Assembly (NCBI GenBank): GCA_002286715.1
Contig: NSJX01000002.1
Location: 1 to 64,000 of the forward strand
From: Dentipellis sp. KUC8613
Taxonomy: Eukaryota > Basidiomycota > Agaricomycetes > Russulales > Hericiaceae
Direction: 5' to 3'
DNA: 64,000 nt
This document shows positions 35,399-47,000 of this stretch, in pieces. The translations under genes were made by a program, and so were the position numbers. The notes beneath the pieces are model-generated. The model did no database searches and had not been told where the DNA came from. It saw nothing but the letters and a program-made list of their open reading frames with translations. Each line of letters opens with the position of its first letter. Within the stretch, counting starts at the first letter, position 1.

Positions 35399-35562
35399 TC
35401 CACGGGGCGCTTTGCCTCGCGAAACTTGAGGCTTCGCGAGAGTCGATACGACGGTAAACTGAAGTAGTTGTAAAGAATATAGCTATCTAGCGACCGACAC
35501 CAGCGCGAAGTTTTGCGGTTTTGCTCTTGAGCTGGTGGTGGTTGCCAGAAAAGGAAGCCCCC

Positions 35563-35571
35563 AAAGGTGCG
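35563..35571. repeat. Target-site duplication of the LINE, 5' side
   Basis: The second copy of aaaggtgcg directly follows the 5' end of the minus-strand LINE. The next bases, ttatcccgaatat, align with ctctcccgagtat at the paralogous empty site near 43366-43378. Confidence 0.85.
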
Positions 35572-36179
35572 TTATCCCGAATATATATTGAGACGGTTCT
35601 TTCTTTGCTTACCTTTGGTCATGCGAATCTTAGAAGCTTGGATTATTCCAGCTTGGCAGTGCTGACGCATACAGCAGGATCATAATGGAAGGAGGTGCAT
35701 TCCGATAGTCAACCTCAATGTATGCTTCAGTGAATCTACTAACTAAAGCCCGTGTCGACGCTGTGGCTGCAGCCCAACAGACTGCTTCGAGGCCGGATGA
35801 CAAGAGCCCCCAGTCTTTGTCACTCTCGACCCCAATACGAGAACGTTGTGGCCCAGCCGGCGGGGGGTTGTCAGCTCCGTCTTCCTCAGGCCAATCGGGC
35901 TCGACAAGCTATTTATCAAATATGTCACGGGCTGTACTGATATCCGCCAAAAATCGCAAGCTGTCTTCTGCATATCTTCCTGGATTAGAGGGGACTCCGA
36001 GTATGTGTGGGCAATAGATGCGTGCCCCGATACGCTCGAAAAGAGTCGTTCGTGTCTGACGGAGAAGTAATTCTGATGACCAATATCAATCTATATGACA
36101 GTATTGTGTATGTAAGAAATATGCAAGAGTACATGGGTATGCATGCATGGTATCCATACTCCACACCGTGATGTGTCGT
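35572..36179. other. Intergenic between LINE and FunK1 copy D
   Basis: No gene is supported. The left part continues the homology of the interrupted segment to the region after 43365. The right part (36070-36179) matches the 3' flank of FunK1 copy E. Confidence 0.45.
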
Positions 36180-38126
36180 TCATTCAGGCATCCGAGGCAG
36201 GCTAGTGTCAGACACAGCCTGGGAGATCGACGTGAGGCAAAGACTGGTACCACTCTTTTTGCTCCGTTTCGAAGTCGATTGACCAGAGCCCACGTAGCCT
36301 TCGTTATCCTCCGCTGCAGCGCGAGGACGCTTCTTGCCCTTCCGCTCCAGTGTCCCATCTGCCTCCAGCCATCGTGGGTCGACGGCTGCGTCGTCCTCGG
36401 GCCAATCACCCTCGGCGAGTCGTTTCTGGAAAAGATCGCGAATTGTGTTCATGTTCCGGAGCGACTCGAGAGCCGCCTTCCTGCTCTCTTCATCGATCAA
36501 AAAGGAACCCGAGTAGATTATGTGAAAAATCTTCAAAAGATCCAAGAGAAGACCCGCGAGATGAGAGTGAAAGGCTTCCTGCATGTCACTGGTCCTCAGG
36601 ATCGACATGCTTACGAATTGAACTTTCCCCTTCCCGCCATAGACCCGACCCTCGTCGTCCTCGCACGAGCTGTCGAATATTTGTTGCAACTGGTCATTGA
36701 CTCCGTCCATGACCTTCGCAACGCTGGGTTGATAGCGCAGAACATGAAATACAAGGACCCAAAAGATCGATTCTAGGTCATCGCGATGTTCGTATATCAT
36801 CTTCCTCGGTCTATTGCTGAGTATGGCGATAGACATAAAGCGCCATGTTCCCTGGGAAACCAGTGAGACTATGGAAGATCATGAGTAACAGAACAGCATA
36901 CCGTCCGCCAATTTAGACGCGCCATATTCGCCGCCTTGACTTCTTTAGACAGATCCCAGTCGATGAGAACACCCCTGCCTTGTTCATTAATCAGGATGTT
37001 GCCATCGCTCACGTCCCGGTGCAGAATTTCGGCGAGAGAGTATGCTTCTCCCAGCGCTAAGAGGAGCGTCGTCAATCAACAAGCCCAGTAACACAGTATG
37101 AGAGCCAACGCACCGATCAGCGCATCCAGTATCACAGTGCAAAGCTCTTTCGTCGATTTGTATTCGCGCAGAGGGCGGCGCACGATCACTTGCAGCTTCT
37201 CGGATGCCATGGACTCCTTCGGTGTGCCCATCATGGTATCCGGCATGCCGATCTGCCACCGTAACGATTCTTTCGGCCACACTCGACCCTCCGCCAGCAT
37301 GTTCATCGCGATACACCCCCCGCACTGTGACACGTCGATGCACATCGAGACAAAATAGTAGTATTCGACTTTGTCCGCGCCGTTCCTGATGTGCACACGC
37401 ATTTCCGCATTGACAACCATGGCTGTGGGCACTTGATCCGCTGTCGGTGACGACTCCGACACGTATGTACTCATACCGTGTTCAGGCTCCGGAGGGGGAA
37501 AGGTGACTCGGAAGTACCAGGGCAACTCGAAGCGCAAATTCGGAGCGGAGTCCCATTTGCAGCGTACGAGCTCGAAGTGAGCCTTCAAGATCATTTGTGC
37601 TCTGTTCTTGGCGGCGGCTGGGTATGGCAAGCGTCTATCAGCGAGGTGATACGCCGTCCGACTGTCGAGAAAACTATCGCTGGAATGGGAGTGGGGCGTG
37701 CGGTGGATTACAAGCTCGGCGTTGGACCAAGTCATGTTTCGCAACCGTAAAGCGGTAGCCTGAGAGTGCTTGGGGCTCGGTGTGTGAGAGTTGCTGGGCT
37801 TGGTGCGGACGGAGGGGGAGACTATCTGATTTGGACCCGTGGTAGGGTGGAGCTCAAAGGTGGCGCACGTTGACGCGTGCGTCTGGCGTGCAAACCGGGT
37901 TCAGCAAGCCGCAGTCCTAAACAAAGGAGGAATGACTCACGAGTGTGGTTTTGGAGTCGGAGTCGAAGAGTTCAATGACTGTCCCGGTTGGGCCGAGCGT
38001 CGATGGCCTGGGCGGGAGTTCGTCGAGGAGATGCTGAGCGAGCGGAGACCCAAGGAGTTGACGCGCCATCTCGTCTGTGAATCCGGAGTAGCGAACTGAG
38101 GCAGGAAGCAGGCTGGATTCTGTCAT
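36180..38126 (-). CDS. FunK1 kinase copy D, short chimeric paralogue
   Basis: A FunK1-type gene with an unusual composition. Exons 38126-37941, 37882-37114, 37056-36902 and 36851-36180 are in phase and give 593 aa, about 100 shorter than copies C and E. Exons 1 and most of 2 are divergent and resemble the remnant at 43654-44014 (DEMARQLLG; FELHP versus EVHP). Exon 2 lacks the CGGD-to-HYHYRLAL segment and joins KLQ directly to VIVRRPL. From there on, exons 3-4 and the 3' flank closely match copy E, including the tail EGYVGSGQSTSKRSKKSG. HRDVSDGN (D333) and DWD are present. The N-lobe is probably incomplete, so activity is doubtful. It could be a recombinant gene or a pseudogene that has kept its frame. 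Confidence 0.7.
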
Positions 38127-39999
38127 AGGGAATTCGATCGCGTCTTACATATGCTGAATGGCCGCGGTCGACTTTACGCGTCGGATGAAGACAGAGTTTG
38201 TCGATGAAAGAGGGGTGAGTGTGTCAATCAGGGGTTACGAGGTATTGATGGCACTTGAAAATGGTCGGAGATGAGAGTTGCAGACGGCTGCTGTGGTTGT
38301 ATTCATGGGGAGGTCACGGTGGTTGAGTTAGACTGATCAATCCGTATCCGGCATATTGCGGGCCGGGTTCAGTCTCCGTAGTTGCTTTGAGCTCCGCGGC
38401 TACGCCTAGGCGCGGATGACGACCAGTGACGCATCGGGACTTCAGACATTTCCTTGAGCTGCTTGTAGCCGAACACCATGGAGGTAAGTCGACAGTTCAC
38501 GATATGCTGAAGCTGTATCTGGGTACTCACTATCGCCAAAAGCAGAGTGCTCGCCGACGCCGGCTGGCTCGGACACGTGTAGCTGCTTTGACCCATGAAC
38601 AGCATCGCTCGACGCCCCCCATGAAATCCCACCCATTCCAAACTCATCCTTCACCGTCACTGTCTCAAATTCACCATCAGATCTGTAAACTTACGCCTCA
38701 GTCTACAATCAAACCTCTTGCGGCCTGGCAGTACGACATTCCTTTGTCAGCGTTGTTGGAAGTCGCCGCAGTTGTCCAAGGCATCCCCAATGCAGCCTCT
38801 GCTGCAACCCTTCTGTATCGCTATCTACAGCAACGACCGAAGCCGAAAGCTGCCACGAGCAGGCGGAAAGACCCCAATTCAGCAACCATGGAATCTCATG
38901 CACATATACGAGTAAGTAATGTTTGATCCTAACTTGTGGGCTCTCATTCCTCCGTGATGAAGGTGGATGTTATTCCGTCATTCGGTATCGACGCCGTTTT
39001 TAGATCCCTCGTTGCGCGTGTCGAACATTGAGTGCGGAGATACAGTATGGACGGCATGCGATCTAACAGCAGCCTGACTTCGACGCATGCCACAATTCAC
39101 ACTCTCGACTCTTCTCAAACTAACTCATGTCTCTGAGCCAGTGACCGACGGCACTCAGCACTCAGCCCTCTGCACTGTCGGGACCGCCACGCCGATCGGA
39201 GAGCAGCCCGCGTTTTCAATGTCCACTTTTTCAATGGGCATAGTAACCGTGCCCGCGCCACAGCTACACTATCATCCATCTTTCTCAGTCCAACTCAAGG
39301 TCCCTGTCGGCATCAGACGCGTTGGCAAAAACTTCTGTGCCTGTAGCGCGTAGCGTGTCGCATCTGCTGGCCGCATGGCGCAGCCACAGCCATAACTCAC
39401 AAACTCCACCAATCCTCTCTATTGTCATCTAGGGACCCTTTCCGAGTCGTGCTGCACATGCCAAGCGAGGCGGGTAGAGAGACAGTATCGACAGCATACC
39501 GCCAGGGAGGAGGTAAGGAAGAACACAAGGACACAGGGCCCTTTTCCGGAGCGAAGGTTCATCGGAGCGAAGCAACGACCTACACCCTCATTTTTTCTCG
39601 GGGCCAACTCACTTCTCCCAGCAGCGATCGACGGCACGCAACTCTGTAGTCTGGAGGGGACGCCAACGACGAGCCGCGAGCAGCCTGCGTCTGCCGTGCG
39701 TGAATGTTTCTCAGCCGATACGTTCGCGCGCATGCCACCATTCGTCTATACACAATTGAAGGTCCTTGCAGCCGTCAAGAGGGCCATCGCAGGACAGAAG
39801 AATGATGCAGCCGCTGCTCCCCGATGCCCGAAACGCTATGACACTCTGCCTCTGGGTCTGACGAGTCGCCCTCATAAATACGTCCTTTCATCATGTAACT
39901 GTGTAGCGACTGCTCAGTGTCTGGATTGGTGTAGTGTATGAATGAGTGCTATGACATGCTTGAAAAGAGAGCCATTCTTTTCTGACAGAGGAGTAAGCA
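38127..39999. other. Intergenic with a duplicated, possibly coding block
   Basis: A plus-strand frame at 38426-38926 reads DFRHFLELL early and SALLEVAAVVQGIPNAASAA later. A diverged copy of the whole block lies at about 44360-44830, where this frame is broken. It may be a small conserved gene or its remnant; no family was recognised. The part 39080-39720 holds two copies of a degenerate repeat marked by gagcagcccgcgt or gcagcctgcgt, shared with 45100-46900. Confidence 0.3.
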
Positions 40000-40111
40000 C
40001 ATTCCGATAGCCAACGATAATCTATGTTACAATATTGTGTGTACAAGAAAAACAGTAAGAGTAAATGGGTATGCGTGCATGGTATCCATAGTCCACACCG
40101 TAATGTATCGT

Positions 40112-42373
40112 TCATTCAGGCAGCCGAGGCAGACTAGTGCCCGACACAGCCTGTGATATCGACGTGAAGCGAAGACTTGCGCCGCTCTTTTTGCTCCGTT
40201 TTGAGGTCGATTGACCAGAACCCACGTAACCTTCGTCATCCTCCGCTGCAGCACGAGGACGTTTCGTGCCCCTCCGCCCCATGGTCCCGTCCCCCTCCTT
40301 CCACCGTGGGTCGACGGCTGCGTCGTCCTCAGGCCAATCGCCCTCGGCGAGTCGCTTCTCCAGGATATCACGGATTGCGTTCATATTCGAAAGAGATTCC
40401 CGAGCGTTCTTCCTCATCTCTTGCGTGATGAAAGGGTTCTTCACGTGGATCATGTGGAATACCATCCGAAGCTCCTTGATGAGGACCGCCAGCTGAGGGT
40501 GAAGAGCTCTCTCTAGGTCTTCGGGGCTGAATTTGAACATTCCCAAGAATTCTGCCTTCCCCTCTCCTCCGTAAACGCGCCCATCGTCACCCTCCCATGA
40601 GCTGTCGAATATTTCTTTCAGTCTCTTGTCCAGCTCAGGCTGGCGCACCACTTTTGCAACGTTGGGTTGATAACGCAAGACCTTGAACACAAGAAGCCAA
40701 AAGATCGACTCCAGATCGTCACAATGTTCGTGTATTGTCTTCTTCGGATTGTCTCTGAGTATGCCAATGGACATGAATCGCCATGTGCCCTAGGGAGCTA
40801 GTGAGATTATGGAACACTGGTAGGAAACCGAGAGGACGAACCGTCCGCCAATCCAAGCGCGCCGTGTTCGCCGCGTTGACTTCTTTGGAGAGATCCCAGT
40901 CGATGAGAACACCTCTGCCTTCTTCATTGATTAAGATGTTCCCACCGCTCACGTCCCGGTGCAGAATGTCGGCGAGAGAATACGCTTCTCCTAGTGCTAA
41001 ACGGCACATCGTCAATCCAAAATCGCAGACGCACATTAAGAATCAACGCACCGATCAGCGCATCCAGGATCACAGTGCAGAGCTCCTTCGTCGATTTGTA
41101 CTCGTATAGCGGGCGACCCACGATAACTTGAAGCGCCAGCCGGTAATGGTGGTGAGGCATGACCCGATGCTTCCCGCAACGCCACGTCGAGTCTTGAAAA
41201 TCATGCGTCCTCGTCTTCTGCTCTCCAATATCCCCACCGCATCGACACTTGGGGATGTTCTTGACATGCTTTGCGTGAAGCTTCTCGTAGACCTGGAACT
41301 CCTTCGGTATCTCAGGCGTGTCGATCCGCCACGAGTCCTTCAGCCATACCCGATCCTTCTTCTCCATGTCCATCGCGATGTATCCCCGTGTCGACCTCCC
41401 GCACACGCCAATGTTGTATTCGGTGGGCCTCGAGACGAGGTAGTAGTGGTCGACCTTGTCCGCGTCGTTTTTGACGTGCATCTTGTGCACCGGGTCGCCC
41501 TCGGCGGCGATCTTCGCCTCGACGGCCATCGCCGTCTCCTCAGCCGTCGCCGGCGACACAGACGTATCCATGCCACGCTCCTCAGGCGAGAGGTAGTTGA
41601 AGCGCCAGAGGAATTCGAGGAGCGGCTCGGGGTTCTCGACAAAGTTGAAGCGCTCACTGATGATGGCGCCGCCGCGATCCCATCGCATGAGCCGGGCCAT
41701 ATTGCCATCGAGGATGGAGATCGAGAAGCAGAACTGGCGGAACTGCATCGTCAGCTGCGCGCTGGCGTACGCGATCATCTGCCCCCGGCTCTCCGTGGCC
41801 TCATCTGACGTCGTCTTCACGAAATGGTGCTCCTTCCTGTCCGCACCGGGCGCAGGATCTTGGAAGGGATCGCTGGACTTGGGCTTGCGCTCGATGAAGA
41901 GCTGGATGTTGGTCCAGTTTGTGTCGGGGTTCTCTGAGGCGTCAGAGCGTTTCGGGATGATGGAGATGTCGGGCTTGGTTGCGTATGGGAACGTTTTGTC
42001 TACGATGTTTGTGGTATCGTGGAACTCCAAGTCGGGGCAAATGTTCGCGTCCATTACTGCCTTCGACTGTAATCGATGTCAGTGGCCGGCCATCAGAAAG
42101 AAATGCGAAGAGGCTCACGAATTTTGCTTCGAATCCTTTCTTTGGCTCGAAGTCGAAAGGTTGGATGTTCGTCGGACGAGGGGTGGGTGGCTTGGGCAGG
42201 AAGTAGTCGAGGAAGTCCTGGAGGGGCATGGGCCCGAGGAATTGACGTATCATCTCGTTGGCAAACACGACGTAGCGATCCGAGGCAGAAAGCGGGTCGA
42301 AGTCAGTGATAGGGGAGTTGGATGGTGGCTTGCGCTTGAGAGGCGTGCCGCTGGGGGTCGAAGCAGAAGGCAT
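40112..42373 (-). CDS. FunK1 fungal-type protein kinase, copy E
   Basis: Minus-strand FunK1 kinase. Exons 42373-42119, 42066-41052, 40996-40842 and 40789-40112 give 700 aa in phase. It is closest to copy C through exons 1-3. In exon 4 and its 3' flank it closely matches copy D. The catalytic elements [25 protein letters not shown] (D438), DWD and [11 protein letters not shown] are all present. The basic RRGTKRPR patch and Ser/Lys-rich tail suggest nuclear targeting. The third intron uses the weaker donor gttcgt. It looks functional. Confidence 0.9.
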
Positions 42374-42454
42374 GAGAACGAGGAGGACAGAAAGGATGGG
42401 AGGGAGATGGGAAAGGATGAGAGAGAAGACTCACCTTCAATCGATAGCGCTGGG

Positions 42455-42493
42455 TATTTTATAGAGCCTAGACAATGGGCTGAAATTGTGGAC
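42455..42493 (-). promoter_or_regulatory. FunK1 shared promoter module with TATA box, gene E
   Basis: On the coding strand, gtccacaatttcagcccattg is followed by tctaggc and tataaaata (42463-42455). The TATA box is about 82-90 bases before the ATG at 42373. Arrangement and spacing match gene B. Confidence 0.65.
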
Positions 42494-43653
42494 GGGGTGG
42501 CGTTGAACTGATGAGGCCGATGGTTGAGTTGAGGTGAAGCTGGGCGCTCTGGATCATTGTTAGAAGCGGGATTTTGAAACTCCGCACGCCTTTGTGGACC
42601 CGCGGCAATTGAAGCGGCCACGTGATGTCAGCATTATCGGGTTGAATTTGCCTCGTCATCGATGCAAGGTGTTCCGAACATTCACTCAAGCTACTAGTAG
42701 GTGTGCGCCATTGTGAATACTACTCTTAACATCACTGACACATCCAGTTACATCTAGTATGGCCAGTCCGCGCTGTGACCTGCATTTTCCGGATATGCGA
42801 TCCGGGCTTCCACGCGGAAAGAGGGAGACCCCCCCCCTCGCACTTCAATTTGGCCGCACTGTTTTCGACTCCGCCATCGGATCCCCGAATGCTGATGGCA
42901 TCACCGCTTTCATTGTCCAAGAACGGGCTCCTCTTAATCCGGTAACCATGACTTCCTTTTGTCTCCATTCTGTAATGCCAGTAACAACGTGTTAGGACTA
43001 TGTCAAGCCTGCATCTGATTGGAAATTGCCGCAGGAGACAATGTCGCGCCGAGTCTCGGCCGTGGTACATAGCCAACTCGCTTCTCGCCGGGTACACGTG
43101 GCAATGGGCGGCATTTCCAACAGAAGGCGACCTGCAATAGAGGCCACCGAATCTCGCCCGATAACTCGAATATTATCGGTTCTCTTTCGGGTTCGCTGCA
43201 CATCGACTCGAAGTATGTGGGGCGAAATAACGGATAGCGCGCAGCATAACTGGTCTAGGCTGCCGTTTGCTCTCCTGAGCTCAAACGTCGAGGAACGAAA
43301 GCCAAACGCGCGCTGCCGCTGGACGCGCTGCTCACGTGGCTATCAGTGGTGCTGGCAGAGGCATGCTCTCCCGAGTATAAGAGTCAACATTTGGTCATTA
43401 TTTGACCGACGATTCTGGCGGAGCGGCTTCTTCGCCCGCCTTTGGTCTAACAACTTCGAAAAGCCCGGGCTACTGACCGAAAACACTTTCTTGGTAGCGC
43501 TGGCGCTCGAAGTGGGATCACGCGGAATGTAAGTACGATTCAATAGTAAATTCCAATCTATGCTACAGTGAATCTCAAAGCTAATGCCTGTGTCTGCGCT
43601 GGGGGGTATGTGGTGGATGAAGAGATCGATGTAGTGGCATAGCGCTTGATGCT
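42494..43653. repeat. Upstream flank of FunK1 copy E with the LINE empty site
   Basis: Paralogue of 28254-29108 plus 35572 onward. At 43351-43378 the bases run continuously across the position where the LINE sits in the other copy (gctggcagaggc..tcccgagtat). No gene is called; the plus-strand frame 43026-43532 has no domain. Confidence 0.55.
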
Positions 43654-44014
43654 CTATGCAGAGGAGATGTCGCGCTCTGTGCTGGCGGGGGAGGGAAGTG
43701 TCTCGTCCGAATCCGTGGCAGGGTGGACCTCAGCGGCGGGGCGCGTCGATGTTTGCGCCTAGCATCCAAGTCGGGGTCAGCAACCATCAATCAGAGGGCG
43801 ACACGGAGCGACTCACGAGTGCCGTTTCGGAGACCAAGTCAAAGGATTTGACGACTGCCGCGGCTGCCACTCGGCGGGATGCCGGTGGCCTGCCAGCGAG
43901 CGAGAATTCGTCGAGGAAACCCTGGGGGAGCGTGGGCCCGAGAAGCTGACGTGCCATCTCGTCTGCGAGCTTGGTGTAGCGACTCGAGGCAGAACGCGGG
44001 TTGGATTGTGCCAT
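43654..44014 (-). pseudogene. Truncated FunK1 N-terminal remnant (copy F)
   Basis: Exon 1 (44014-43817, 66 codons, starting MAQSNPRSASSRYTKL) and the start of exon 2 (43758-43654) form an in-phase spliced frame. It ends at a TAG after 34 exon-2 codons. The sequence matches copy D at DEMARQLLG and at EVHPATD / FELHPTTG. There is no kinase core downstream. It is the N-terminal stub of the same subfamily that supplied the first half of copy D. Confidence 0.6.
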
Positions 44015-47000
44015 GGTGAATTGAATCGGTAGTGTGTGTTATGCTGAATGGATGTCCTCGGCTCGGATATGCGTGGGATGGAGATAAATCTTCTAGATAC
44101 GAGAGGGTCGAGGGCGTCAAGTAGGAGACGCGAGGTATTTATCTGCCTCGGAGAGTGATGAGAGATGAGAGTTGCAGACAGGTGTCGTGGTCGAATTCGT
44201 GGGGGCCGTGGCTGGATTGAATTGATCAGAGTGTGGACGGAGGGGTTCGATCTCCGACCGTGCTTCAAGCTCCGCGGCTTTGATTAAGCGCCGATGACAG
44301 GACTTGGCCGTCAAAATACCTCCGGCTCGTGACAATGACAGTGGACACCAAGTGGACACGTCGTCGATGAGGACTTCCGACGTTTCCTCGAGCAGCTCGA
44401 AGGTATGATGCCACGGTACGCCAAAGCTTCTTCGTGTCTACTATCGTGAATGGCAAGATGTTGCTTACCGACGCCGGCTGACATGTCTGCTTTATCCCAC
44501 GTAGGGCATCGCAATCGCGGTGAAATCCAACTCATCCTTCACCGTCACTGTCCTCAACCCCGTCATCTGATCTTAAAGCTCACCTTTCAGTCCACAATCA
44601 ACGGTCCTAGTCTTGGCTTGGCAGTATAACATTCCTTTCAACGGCGTTATTCGAAGCTGCGGCAGCCATCGATCATGAGCCCAGTCTCGTCCATAGCATC
44701 ACCAACGCGGCTTTCACTGTGATTCTTTGTATCGCTGCATACATCGACGATCAAGACTCAAAGTGGCCATGAGCAGGCGGCAAGACCCTAATTCAGCATT
44801 TGTGGAAGTCCACGTGCATGTACGAGTGAGCAACGTTGAATCTGACTTGTGGCATCTCATCCAAGCTTTCTCGTGGTCATGGTAACAGCCAACTCGACTC
44901 TTTCAACCAAATTTCGACCCTTTTGGGTACCCCGTTGTGTGCATCGAACATGGAGTGCGGTATCACAGTACGGACGGGATGCAATCACACGGGAAGCAAT
45001 GGACCACTCAAGAGGCAATACCACATGCTCACGCTCAGCTCTTCTCTTCATTTCAAGTCACGCACACAAAATTTACCTCTCCGCGCTAGAAATGAGCCGC
45101 CATTGATACTGGCGGCCCTTAGCACTTTCTGAAACCCCGACGACAAGCGATGCGCAGCCCGCGTTTGCCGCAAGGGCGGTCCCAGGCGCGCCTGTCGAAA
45201 ACACACGTCTGCGCTGTCATCCGTCTTCTGGAACCGAACGGGAGGTATCGGACGCCCTGAGCAAGACTGCAAGAGCCTCGGCGTGGGCCATTTCCTCCGC
45301 ATCCCTTGGGACAGCGTCAGGATGCGCTATTTAGAGCCGCTGGCGTTTCCGAATAGTCAATTGGCTCGAGCAGCGCGCCCACTGTGCGTGAACACATCTC
45401 AGTCGGCGCATTGTTCGCGCACGAGTTAGCGCTATTTGAGGATGCGTCGACCAGTATATATCTCTATGAAATCGCGTGTAGCACGCAGCGTGCAGCGTGT
45501 CCCACTTTGTCGTACAGCCGGAGTCTACCAACTCACCCAGCTCTCCAGATCCGTTGCGCCCGCGCCATCCAAGTCTCGAGTCACGTATATCTCCTACCCA
45601 ACACCGCCCCGCACGACCGCTGCACGTCCTCCAGCTTGCCGTCCTCAGCTTGTCCAGGGTCTCATGGCCAGAGTCTCATAGATGTCTGACGCCGCACCAT
45701 ACAAGCATAAACGAGCGAGGCGCTCGCCTTCGCAGCTCGCGGCACTCGGTACTCGCAGGGAATCCGACGACGAGCGACGAGCAGCCTGCGTCCATCGCGC
45801 GCTCCTCACCCAGCGCGTCCGGGCCCGCGTTCGTCCTCTTGGGACCCAACGTGCCGTGCGCCGCGCTGACAAGCGTCCCGGCGCGCGTAGTGTGTAGCGT
45901 TCAACGTCCCGTCTCCCAGCCTCACGGAGAAGTCGGAGAGTGACTCACGGTTCGCAAACTCTACGATCCTGCTCCCGCTCCTTGCCTCTCCGAACGGGGA
46001 ACCGCCGGCACTCACCGCTGAGCAGTCACCACTCAGCACTCATCGCTAACAGCAGCAGCGAATCCACCGAGCAGCCCGCGTCCGCGTCCGCGGTGCGTTT
46101 GGACCCGCTCAAGTGCTATCTAACCTCTTTCTGTCCCCCATGCAGCTCCAGCTCCAGCTTACATCTCCGCGCGAGCGATCGCCACTCGGTACTCAGCACC
46201 GACAGCAACCGCAACCGCGAATCCTCCCGGCCGTCCACATCGACAGCTCCCACCCGACGCCGCTGCACCTGCACCATCTTCCCCTTTGGCTGCTCGCACC
46301 GGTACCAGTATCAGTACCAGACACGCTGAAAGGCCTTCAGCGGCACTTCGAATTCGGACCGCACTGCCAGTGCCGGCCGCCCATCGAGCCCAGCGCCCGC
46401 CAAATCGCATCTGGGGCATCCACAGGATCTGCCAGGTGCTATGCGCTCTGCCGCCGAATCGAGCAACGCCGACCCAGACGCCCACACTCCCGATGGCCTC
46501 AGATGCTCGTACTTACCTGTCTGGACTACGCCAGTGCCGGTGCCGGTGCCGGTGCCAGTGCTATCACTGTCGTCTCTCTCGGCCCCTAAATCAAATATGG
46601 TCTACAGGCGAACCACAGATAGCCGGTCTAGGTGTCGAGTACGCGTCCACGCCTCACTCGGAAGGAAGCAATGACGCATCTCCGAGAGGGAGTACAGCTT
46701 GTCCGTCAAATGCGCACGACAAATTGACGCCTCGCTATACTACGACTCACACGCTCGCCCTTTCTCTAGCGCAACTTGGTTATCGATGGCGTGCAGCACT
46801 CGACCCAACGCAGCGCTCGAGACTGGTACTGGCAGGCAAACCAACGAGCAGCCCGCATCCACTCCGCGACTCACCCGAAACGCCCATGCTCGCGCCAGCG
46901 CCATCCTATCCCCCGTCCCTTTCCCCTCCCAAATACGCTACCTGCCAGCACCGTCCTGCGCGCTGACACGCACGTCGAGGGCAGGTGCGCGACCAGTCTG

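Larger units (their letters stand above)
29118..35562 (-). mobile_element. Full-length LINE retrotransposon (Tad/I-like, RNase H-bearing)
   Basis: A 6445-bp non-LTR element on the minus strand. It has a 5' UTR of about 164 bp, ORF1 (35398-33485), ORF2 (33488-29487), a 3' UTR of about 350 bp and a 20-base poly-A tail (poly-T at 29118-29137). It is bounded by a 9-bp target-site duplication. Both ORFs are uninterrupted and overlap by four bases (ATGA). The domain order, zinc-knuckle ORF1 then APE endonuclease, reverse transcriptase and RNase H, fits Tad1/I-superclade fungal elements. The insertion splits a duplicated kinase upstream segment whose paralogue at about 43350-43380 lacks it. It appears recent and possibly competent. 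Confidence 0.92.

Noticed and set aside
36180..38126. Calling FunK1 copy D a pseudogene
   Set aside because: Although shortened, all four exons join in phase with GT-AG introns and the catalytic HRD and DWD motifs are present, so it is kept as a possible gene with a doubt noted.
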